From the NCBI GenBank assembly GCA_009823395.1, contig CM020508.1, positions 9,066,515-9,130,514 of the forward strand: a stretch of 64,000 bases of DNA, in the 5' to 3' direction. Below, piece after piece: positions 54,400 through 64,000 of this stretch. Each line of letters begins with the position of its first letter. The first letter of the stretch is position 1. The DNA is from Thamnaconus septentrionalis (lineage: Eukaryota > Chordata > Actinopteri > Tetraodontiformes > Monacanthidae). The notes beneath the pieces are model-generated. The model searched no databases, had not been told where the DNA came from, and was given only the letters and a program-made list of their open reading frames with translations. A program made the translations under genes and the position numbers.

Positions 54400-55410
54400 G
54401 GTGGACTCTGGCTGCGTGTCCCCTCCTTCGCCGGAAGAGGGCAGCAGCTCTCCGCGCTGCGCACGGAACGGCGAGCAGAGGAAACACGGCATAACTTCCC
54501 CTCCGGAACGTTTCCCTTTTGTGCTCCTTTCCCCCCGAGTTTCCCGGCTTGTTGGGGGGAGTCTCGTGATGTTTTCCGAAGCGAAGGGCAGCTTTACGAG
54601 GCCGGTGGCTCTGCGGAGATGGCAGCAGCAGCCGGCGGGTTAAAGCCGAAGGGGAACGGTGCAACGCGCAGGTTGTTGACCGCGAGCCGCCCGGGGACCG
54701 CGGGCTCCGGCACACTGGGAGCGAGTCATGCTGCTCGCAGCTAAGACGTGAGAGGAGGTATCGAGGTGAATGAAGCGCAGCCTCCTGACTTGTTGCGTTG
54801 GAAGGTGGGGGGTAGAATAAAACACGAGCCGCCGACTTCGCGGAGGGACAGCCGGGGGAGAGGCAGAGAGGCAGAGGCGGCGTGCGCGGATCCCCGACGC
54901 CTCTTTCTTTACATTTTGTTGCTCGCTTCAAGTGGGAGGACGCTCGCAATTTGTAATGCTGAAATATGAGAGAACGGGACCGGGGCGGGTGAAGGCACAT
55001 GGGAGAGGACTGTCCGTGTACTTTTGGCTCTGAAAGGGAAAAATAAAACACGCGCAAGATTTGCTTGATTTTTTTTTCTTCTTTTCTTGAGGGGGGAAAG
55101 AGACGAAGTGGGATGATTAGAAAAAGCTGATCTTGGCTGCTTCCTTTTTCTTGACGGACGGACGGACGGACGGACGGCGCTTCTTTTTTGCGCACCTTTT
55201 TTGAAAGAGCAGCCGAGCTGAATGGAGACACAGACCGAGAAAGGACTTGGACGTTTCAGTATTCCCGGTTCTTTTTTTCTCTCTTTTTCTTTTCTTTTTT
55301 TCTTTTTAACCTTTTGTGGAAAACGCTGATAATCCCGGCGTTTTTTTGTTTTGTTTTTGTTTTTTTGTTTTTGTTTTTTTTGTTTTTTATCTCGGTGACC
55401 GACGCCAAAA
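54400..55410 (+). promoter_or_regulatory. CpG-rich promoter and 5' UTR region of cpamd8
   Basis: This stretch is rich in CpG and G+C from about 54,400 to 55,000, then becomes T-rich up to the cpamd8 start codon at 55,411. It contains a short GACG tandem repeat (about 55,153-55,178). No TATA box was found. Several open frames cross it, but none resembles a known protein. The most likely content is the cpamd8 promoter and a long first-exon leader; the start site cannot be placed from sequence alone. Confidence 0.45.
54431..54445 (+). promoter_or_regulatory. CTCF-like motif at the cpamd8 promoter edge
   Basis: CCGGAAGAGGGCAGC matches most positions of the CTCF core CCASYAGRKGGCRS. It lies just after the hAT-like repeat and at the start of the CpG-rich cpamd8 leader region. 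Binding is inference. Confidence 0.3.
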
Positions 55411-58400
55411 ATGTCGCGCTCGCCGCTGACAGCTTGGAGCCTTTGGTGGACTTTGTTTATGTGCAGCGCAAGCCGAGCGTCAGCACAGGACAGACAGTAA
55501 GTAGCCTGTGTGTTCATGTGTTGATCCGTAGTGGGAACCTCACAACAGCAGCAGGACTGAAGGGGCAACTGTGGGCACTGTGGGTGTACAAATCAAATGA
55601 ATGAGGAAATGCAGTGATCGAATCTGGATTCTCAAAGAATCTCTAAATTCTAGCTCATAGCATCACAAAAAGAATTGAATTTAAAGGCTGGGGAAAATTG
55701 CTGCTCAGAATGGCCACAAACAGTTGCTGGAGGATGTGGTTTGTGTGTGGAGTCAGGTTGTCACGACTGATTTTTCGAAATGCCATCACAGCACACAAAT
55801 GAACTATTACTGAGTGAGACTTTATTGGTGCTGCGCAAGTTGATCCATCATCAAATAGAGTGATTTGTTTTTATTCCTGCAGCTGGCCTTTTGTTTTATA
55901 GGTAGCCTATCAAAACATCCCAGCATCTCAGTCAGCGCATGACACAGACACTGACGAGTGCAACAGTGTTGCGCTTTGTCACTTATTCATTCTGTCAGGT
56001 CTTATTGGAGCTGTGAGCTGCTGCACAAGTTGGTCCATCACTTGCAAATTAGTGGAGAAAAAACAGATTTAATCTTATTTACACAACTGGCCTTTAAACT
56101 GTGGTCTATGCATTGCAAACCAACTGAGAGCACAATGCATATTCTGGATTGCACAAATAATCCTTTGTGTTTACTTTTTTTTTCTGCATATAAAGTTGCC
56201 AGTGTTGCCAGTGGCGCAAAGCAGTCCATGCTTTCTAAGTTGTTCATTCAGGCAGCTTTTACAGAGGCTGTGAGCAGTCACACCAGTTGATCCGTCATGC
56301 TCACTCTTTTGCTATGGTGCTTTACAGCAGAGGTTTCATCATTTCCTGCCTTATTCCATCCTTTATTGCCATCCAGGCCCAGAGTCACCGTGGGCAAAAC
56401 TGACTTTTTTGTCCATGCTGGTGCCATCAGCCAGGCTTCTGTCAGCCACCGTGGAGTCTCTCCTCCAAGGTCGTGCACGGGATACAGTAACTGTGTGCAA
56501 GATCTGCGCTGTGAATTAACCAAATATGACTCACAGTTGCGGGCACAAAAGAGCTTAAGTCTGGCATTAGGACCTAACCGGCTCAGTTCCGGCAGAAATT
56601 TGGGCAATGGTCTGAGACCATTAAACCATGTGACTGAATTAAAACGAAAAAAAAAAAAAGAGCCTAAGACTATCGGGGAATATAATTCCTCACTGGCTAC
56701 AGCTCAACCCAGGACAAAAAAAAAAAAAAAAAGTTGGGTGCAAACGATGAAGACTTGACTCCATGTGACTGAAGTAAGCGTGGTCTCCACCACCTGATCC
56801 GCGGCTCATCCCAGACGTGGTTCAACTCACTGTAGATCAAACGCACCGAGTCAATTTCCTCGTATTATCTCCCCTCTCCTGAAGCCTTATTTTTCAGGGG
56901 ATTTTCTCATGACTCCCTCGCTCCCTCTCAGGAACTGCGCTTGCCCGCGGCTGTAATGCCGTCGTGCCATAATGCCAACCACCTGATCTTTCTCTCAGGC
57001 ATGCAATTGGGTTTTTGCACCGGAGGCTTTGCTCACTCCTAATTTGTCTGATCTACACTTAAGTTGTCCGAGGTACGGTGGGGTGAGCGGGCCTATTTTG
57101 ACTTTGAGATCAGCAGCCCCCCCACCCCCTTCTCCCCTCCCCACGGGGCAGCGAGTGGATCTGAGCTGAAAGCGTCTTCTGCATGATGCATATCTTTGGC
57201 CATCCGCCCCGTGTGCCCGGACTCTCTTATTCTCAGCGCCACATGGTCCTGGCAGGACACGCAGCGCAGAATTTACTCACCCAGGAGCATCTATTATTCT
57301 GTATCCGTTGCCTCTCCAGGTCAGGTGACATAACAACTTCATCTGCATAAGGCTCATTCGTTTCGGCTGTCGACAGACAGAGGACGTTGTGTGCCCTGCA
57401 ACTTCAATGACGCGCTATTAAACCAGTGCCTGAATGTAATCTTGTTTGCTTTTCTTGTTGTTGTTTTTTTTTTAAGAGATGCCAAAGTTCTCTGAGAGGC
57501 TCCCAGTCTTGCCAATCAGAACGTTGGAGCAGGTGCCTCACTGACCAGCAGGCAACCTGGTCTTCGTTTGTGATCTCACTCTAAGCTCATCTCGCTGGAA
57601 CATGACGTCCCTTCTTGTCAGAGTTCTTACATGCTAACGTGACTTTGCACCCCTGTCGGATTTCTTGCAACACACTCCTTAAACTCCTTAAACTGCAAAT
57701 TGTGTAAATATTGATGCCACCCCAGCTGAAAGTGCTGCATTGGTGCCAGAAACCTGTGCTGACCACTGACTCTCCCTCATCATCGTCCACTCCTTCCTCC
57801 ACTTTAGTTCTCTTCTAACTAAACATCCCCTTGTTCTTCTTCTCCTTCTTCTTCTCCTCCTCGCTTTCCCTCCTCTCCACTCTTCACCGTCTCCACACCT
57901 CTCCTTTTTTTGTTTTTCCTTCCCCTCTGCTTTGCTCCAGGGGCTACTTGGTGGCGGCGCCCTCCGTGTTCCGGGCGGGCGTGGAGGAGAGCGTGAGCGT
58001 GACCATCTTCAACGCCAAGGCTGAGACTCGCGTCCAGGTGCAGCTGTCGGTGAAGGGGCAGGCGGTCTCCCACAGCCACGGCTCTGTGCTCGGTGAGAAT
58101 CGGTGCTAAACAAACCAAACAAACGCTTGAATTGGGGCGCTCGGATTTTCGCACGACATCAGGACGAGTTGGGCAACACACATTACTTCTGCACTCATGC
58201 AGTGTTGTGATTTGTTTGAGACGCCCCAAACTCAGCGTGCTGCTGTTGCTGGATGTCTTTGCTAACTCAGGCCGAACACCTCCAGGCGAACTGAGCCCCA
58301 GCCTGGCAGCTCTCGAACTGAATGGCTCAGATATGCTGCCTGCAGATATGGCAAAAACACCAAACATCAACTTATTGCATGTCTTTTTGTTGTTGTTGTT

Positions 58401-60489
58401 TTTTGCAGACAAAGGCGTCATCAAGCTGCAGGTGAGTCTGCGAACTTTTTATTATTTGTTGTTGTCGTCGTCCAGTTGTTTGTGCGTCAGTTGTTTTGAT
58501 ATGCATGGTCCTGTTTTGGGGTGGGGGGCGGGGGTTGGCGGTGTGTGACAGCTGCACAGTAGTAAGAGCCCCTTGTCTGTTGTGTGCACATTCCTGCAGG
58601 CAACATGCAAATCAACACCAACATTATTTGTCATGTAACATCTGTCTTTTCTCATTCGTGGGGAATAAGGTAACAGCCTCGACGTAATACGCAACAGCTG
58701 TTGACGTGCATGTATGGTCCGCCGCCCCCGAAGGCTGGAATAGATCAACCTAGTATACACAATTCAATTATTCCTCTCTTTTTTCTTTCTTTTTCTCCTT
58801 TCTTTATTTCTTTCTTTCTTTCTTTCTTTCTTTCTTTTACTCTCATTTTACTTCCTCTGCTTCTCTGTCTTTCCCTTATCATTTTTTGTCCTGTCTTCTT
58901 TGCCTGTGTAGCTCATCTTTTTCGTTCATCGGTTTTTTTTTGTTGTCGCTGGATTTTGTTGTTTTCATATTCTGCGGCATTTGCTCGCTGGAGATGTTTG
59001 AGAACTAGTCGTTCGTCTCGGTGAATCACTTGTAATTGCAGCCCTCGGGCTTCGTACGTCAATCCTTCCCACAAATAGCATCATTCGCTCACGCCAGCCT
59101 CGCTCTCCTCGCGTTTGCTTTCCTGTGTGCTAATGGATTTGCGTGCGTGTGTGTTTGTGCGTGCATGTGCCCCCGCCAGGTTCCCTCTGGGCTGAGGGGC
59201 CAGGCCCACCTGAAGGTGTGGGGCAATCGGCACCTCACAGAAGGAGGCTACATCTTCCACAACTACACCACCGTCACAGTGGAGAGCAAGGGCACGGCCG
59301 TCTTCATCCAGACCGACAAGCCCGTCTACAAACCCAAACATAAAGGTTCAGCCGTTGTGCACTCGGAAGTTAATCAGACACTGACAGCTGAGATGTTGAA
59401 AGCCTCTTTTGAGGTGTTAGCATTGTCTGGTGTGTTCTAATTGGGAAATGGCATTTTAAATGTATGGAATTAATCCGTACAGTTCATTGAAGTCGTTTTT
59501 TGTAATGTCCCTTTAATACTCCACCAATTCATCCTTTAACTTTTAGAAATACAAGATATGTATATGCATGAAGCTCAAGCTGCTTTATCTAACGGTGACC
59601 TGTATCCTCCCCTATTTTTTTCCACCCTCAGTGCTTGTCAACGTCTACACGGTCACGCCGGACTTGAGGCCGGTAAATCACAAGGTGAGTCGAAAAAAAC
59701 CTCGCACCGAGGCCAATAAAGTGCGCCTGGTCGTCATTGCTGGGTGGAAAAAAACAATCAAAGAGAGCGGGCGCGCACGTTATCGACGAGCACGCCAGCA
59801 GGGCGGCTCTCTGTTTAGATTAGATCCACTCGAGCGAAGTGAAGCAACATGGTCGTGCACGTTAGGCGTTTTCTCTGTCTCTCTCTCTGCGGCTGCTGGT
59901 ATCAGGAGGAGGGACTCGCTCCCCCTGGAAGCGCAGAGAAATGTACAGTTACCTATTTACAGAAGCCGAGCTCGAGTCATTTCTCTTGGAATGTCAGCAA
60001 TGGCTCCAAATATACAGCGCAGGACAGACTGTTTATTGATGTGTGCAGCTATAAAGGCCTCCGCCGCCGCCGCCGCCGCTGCTGCAAGAGAGAGAGCAAG
60101 AGAAATAGAGAGAGTGACTTTAACTGATGCACTATTTTTGTAAAGGAGCAGCGGGGGAGCAACGCTCTCTGTTGCTTTTTAACAGTTTCAGAATCATCAT
60201 GTCTCCTTCTTGTCTTTCTCTTTTGTGTGTGTTGTGTGTGTGTGTGCTCGCAGATGGAGGCGTATGTTTTGGTGAGTGGAGGCTGACGGGACCACCCAGG
60301 GACAGCGGCAATTTGAGTTCCCAGCCTGGTGGGAGATTACAGAGCAGGAGTCAGGGCAGCTTACCTAGATAACAGGGTGCTCTGTGGAACAGTACAAGGA
60401 TAAACAACATGAAAGGAACCTCTTCTTTTTTCCCCCTCCTCTTCTTCTTCTCTCGGTTTCGTCTTCATCCCCCCCCACCACCACCCCCC

Positions 60490-60528
<39 letters not shown>

Positions 60529-60537
60529 TTGCATGCC

Positions 60538-60582
<45 letters not shown>

Positions 60583-63482
60583 AACCCCCGCCCCCGCTCT
60601 CTTACTTTCTGGTCTTCCTTATTTATTGTCTCTCTCCCCACATGCGCAAGATGTTTGCAGAACAAATAGCGGGCTGCCGCTGCGGCTTCGTCCGAGGCAC
60701 AGCCACTTCGCCGCGGCACGACTAAAAAGCTGTAGCGACGAAAAGCATATCGGCGCGCCGACCCTCCCCTCAGACACACCTGGCGGAGAGCTGAACTCTG
60801 CCGAGTGCGCTCGTCTGATTTACTGCTTTCTTACCTGCGGCCTATACATTAACTGACGGGGAGCCGTAAAAGTATTTTTGCCGCCGAGTCTGAGGTCTGT
60901 GGGTCAAGTTCAGTTCAGAAGCTGATTCAGCGAAAAGTCGCACCGCCACACGCGGTCACCTTTGTCATGAAAAGAGCGACCGACAGACGTGACTTTTATT
61001 TCAACTCTGATCTGATCCACCAGGACCCAAGAGGATCCCGGATGGTGCAGTGGAAAGGCCTCAAATCCGTCTGCTGCGGTGAGTCTCAACTTTTTTTTTC
61101 CCGCGCCGTGCGGGGTTTGTGCAGAGGACACCTTGATGTTCCACTGTCTGTCCGCAACTGTGACATCAACGGTTTCTGTGTTCTTTTAGGCATCGTGAAC
61201 ATGAGCTTCCCGCTGTCCGACCAGCCCGTGTTCGGAGAGTGGTTCATCTTTGTGGAGGTTCAGGGCCACACCTACAACAAGTCGTTTGAAGTGCAGAAAT
61301 ACGGTGAGGCCCGGCATTCGCAGGACGCATTAAAAGCAGCGTTTATCAAGTTATTTGTCACCTTCCTGACTCTTAAAAGTGCAATTTTTTCTTTCTTTTT
61401 GTTCTCTTGCTTTGTTATTTTTGGCATGAACCAATGTTCGAAATAAGCCTCAAATTACGAATGTAATACATGTGTTGCAGTGATGCCCAAGTTTGAGTTG
61501 GTCATCGATCCGCCCCCCTACATCCGCGACCTGAACTCCTGCGAGCAGGCCACCGTCAGGGCCAGGTGAGTCGCTCGAAACGGAACCATTCAGCGTGTTA
61601 AATTGAAAAGACAGGCGGGAACTTGAGTTCAGCACGGCTCCCCTCTCGACATCCTGCAGGTACACCTTTGGGAAGCCGGTGACAGGGAAGTTGACGGTGA
61701 ACATGACAGTGAATGGTGTCGGCTACTACCGCCATGAGATGGGCCACCCGGTCATCAAAACCATGGAGGTCTGACTGTTTTTTTTCTCCCTGGTTCCACC
61801 TTGACGGAGAATTTTCCTCACTCTTCCTCTTCTTTTCAGATCAAGGGTTCTGCAAACTTCAGCCTGTGCGTGAAGGACATGATGCCGGTGGACGTGGCCG
61901 ACCACTTCAGAGGCTCCGTCAGCATCTGGGCGTCGGTGACGAGCGTGGACGGCAGCAGGCAAACCACTTTCGACGACTCGACGCCGGTCCACAAGCAGCT
62001 CATCGACATCAAGTACTCCAAGCACACACGCAAGCAGTTCAAGCCCGGACTGCCATACAAAGGGAAGGTGAGGCCCCCGTCGTCCGATCCGATAGGACGG
62101 TCGCTCGCCTGCTTGTCTTTTTGTTTCCCTCACGTTTCCCGACTGTCTCCCGCCGACCGCTCCCCCCACAGATTGAGGTGAGCTACCCCGACGGGAGCCC
62201 AGCGGACGGCGTCAGGGTTCGCGTCAAAGCCGAGCTCACGCCCAAGGACAACGTCTATACCAGCGAGCTGATCTCCAAGGACGGCCAGGCCAGCTTTGAG
62301 ATCCCGTCCATCCCCACCGCCGCCCAGTACGTCTGGCTGGAGGTCAGTTCCCGCGCTCGCCCATGTGAATCTCGAAAAGCTTTTCGCTTGAAACGCTTTC
62401 TTCCTCTTTTGACGTTAGACCAAAGTGACGTCCATTGACGAAAAGGCCGTCGGCGACCAATACCTGCCCAGTTACCTGTCCATCAGCAGCTGGTACTCTC
62501 CCAGCAGGTGCCACATCCAGATCCAGAGTCCCAGCGCCCCGCTGAAGGTCAGAGCTACCAGCAGTTTAAGAGATTTTTATTTTCAGGGAGAATCCGTTTT
62601 GTTCCACCTTCACTGTTGTTTGGCCTCGTGATGGAACTTTTCTCGTTTCATGCCGCCAACTGTCCCACTTTAGTATTTACCATCCTGTTATATGTGAATA
62701 CTGTTGACGCATCCTTGGTGTTCTCAGGTTTCTAAACACACTGGTGCAGAGAGGCTGTTGTTTTACAGCAGATAGTTCCCAGTTAAAGTGCAGGAGCTGA
62801 CTCTGTGAATGCAGGGGTATCTGCATAATACCCCCCGAAAAGTCTGACCTCTACCGGCAGTGGGTGATGATGACAAAGGGATGTGGAAGCGATGAGTCTG
62901 TAGAGCGCAACGAGTGTTTGGGTGGTGCAGGGCTGCACATTAGAAGTACATGGACAAACCAAAGGCAGAGACAGACAGACGGATAAATCTGATGGGAATG
63001 AGATGAGACCATCTGATGGAAATTATTTTCATATTAATCTTTTTTTTTGCCGCCGACAATGACAGCAGGAAATCATAAGTGAACATGTGTGAGCAGTGAA
63101 TGGAATGAGAGGATGGTATGAGAAAAATAACTTCAGGCCTAAGCATGCAACCCTAAAAAAATTCTTCTGACTCAACCTTTGCCAAATCTTCTCAATGCCA
63201 GCATATTTGTTTCTTTCTGCTTGTGTGTGTGTGCGTGCCTGTGTGCGTGCGTGCGTGTGCGTGCGTGTGTGTCCCCTTAGGTTGGCCAACAAGCAGAAGT
63301 TGCCCTGAAATCCACCTGTCCCTGTAATTTCACCCTCCACTACGAGGTGACGTCCAGGGGGAACATCATCCTGTCAGGCCAGCAGTCGGCCAACCTCACA
63401 GCCTGCCACCGGGGGAAGAGAGCCACCGTCACCTTTGATAAGAACGTCCACACCACCACAATGACACCGCCCCCTGCTTCTG
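55411..63482 (+). CDS. cpamd8: CPAMD8, complement C3/alpha-2-macroglobulin family, N-terminal part
   Basis: Fourteen consecutive coding exons: 55411-55496, 57941-58092, 58409-58431, 59180-59345, 59632-59684, 60254-60271, 61024-61078, 61190-61303, 61481-61565, 61660-61768, 61840-62067, 62172-62342, 62419-62547, 63281-63482. All have GT-AG borders and join in phase for 530 codons; the gene continues past the window. Exon 1 encodes a signal peptide (MSRSPLTAW...SRASA, probable cleavage after ASA at residue 25). Then come the first macroglobulin-type domains: [12 protein letters not shown] (~30-41), the family motif [11 protein letters not shown] (~129-139), [24 protein letters not shown] and STCPCNF. 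Several N-glycosylation sequons (NYT, NMS, NKS, NMT, NFS, NFT, NLT) support a secreted or surface protein. The bait region, thioester and Kazal-like part lie outside the window. Human CPAMD8 loss causes anterior segment dysgenesis of the eye. Introns hold only repeats and unrecognised DNA; intron 1 (2.4 kb) is the largest complete one. Confidence 0.93.
55837..56300. repeat. Degenerate three-copy repeat in cpamd8 intron 1
   Basis: Related blocks recur three times: AAGTTGATCCATCA near 55,837, AAGTTGGTCCATCA near 56,027 and CAGTTGATCCGTCA near 56,284. Copies two and three share upstream GCTGTGAGC words and copies one and two share a downstream ACTGGCCTTT-like word. Spacing is about 190 and 257 bases, so units are unequal and diverged. 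No coding function is implied. Confidence 0.5.
58806..58837. repeat. (TTTC)n microsatellite in cpamd8 intron
   Basis: About eight TTTC units in a pyrimidine-rich intron. Confidence 0.9.
60494..60580. repeat. Two adjacent (CA)n microsatellites in cpamd8 intron
   Basis: CA tracts at about 60,494-60,526 and 60,541-60,580 are separated by a 14-base spacer. Both lie in the intron after the 18-base exon. Confidence 0.95.
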
Positions 63483-63658
63483 GTAAGCATCGCTTGATTT
63501 TCATAGTTTACTAAAGTGGATCGCCCTTTGTGTGACACCGTGCTTAAGCACCTAAGTATGGGCTGTCAAGGCATAATAATAATATAATAACAATAATTGG
63601 CCAGACATTCCATTTTCAAGCTCACTTTTTGTCAGTTTAAAAACATATACAGTATATA

Positions 63659-64000
<342 letters not shown>

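Noticed and set aside
54281..55231. 316-residue minus-strand open frame near the cpamd8 promoter
   Set aside because: Low-complexity Ser/Pro/Arg/Lys composition, no recognisable domain, lies in the CpG-rich leader region.
55188..55604. 138-residue frame covering the cpamd8 first exon
   Set aside because: Wrong frame; the phase demanded by the next exon and the signal peptide place the real start at 55,411.

Overview
The window looks like nuclear DNA of a ray-finned (teleost) fish. It has spliced vertebrate genes with short GT-AG introns, abundant CA/GT, CT and TA microsatellites, fish-type DNA-transposon remnants, and long non-coding flanks around developmental regulators. No prokaryotic, phage, CRISPR, rRNA or tRNA features were seen.

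Layout. About 1-32,100 has no supportable protein-coding gene. It holds microsatellites (including a ~206-bp TC tract), a ~560-bp PIF/Harbinger-like element with a Myb-like remnant, and probable regulatory DNA. 33,228-34,337 (minus) is an intact single-exon FoxD gene with a TATA/E-box promoter. 38,731-39,999 (minus) is an intact single-exon FoxE3-type gene, also with a TATA box. The two forkhead genes run in the same direction, FoxE upstream of FoxD, as FOXE3-FOXD2 do in human. 40,320-47,400 is non-coding. 47,470-50,349 (plus) is haus8 (augmin complex, 10 coding exons, 368 aa). 50,803-53,250 (plus) is sac3d1 (4 coding exons, 394 aa, one GC-AG intron). 53,880-54,345 is a hAT-like repeat. From 55,411 to the window end lie the first 14 coding exons of cpamd8 (about 530 residues of a much longer protein), running into a (TA)n tract at the window edge.

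The genes do not form an operon. HAUS8 acts at the mitotic spindle and SAC3D1 belongs to the SAC3/GANP family linked to centrosomes, so two neighbouring housekeeping/mitotic genes sit between two eye-related loci: FoxE3 (lens) and CPAMD8 (anterior segment). In human, HAUS8 and CPAMD8 are neighbours on 19p13, while FOXE3-FOXD2 are on 1p33. Finding all four together, plus sac3d1 (human 11q13), makes gene order the most informative aspect of this window. The FoxD gene has a FoxD1-like tail but a FoxD2-like position, so its orthology is open.

I did not find a new molecular system here. The useful points are the gene order, the exon structures worked out below (signal-peptide exon, micro-exons, GC-AG intron), and several repeat and regulatory candidates.
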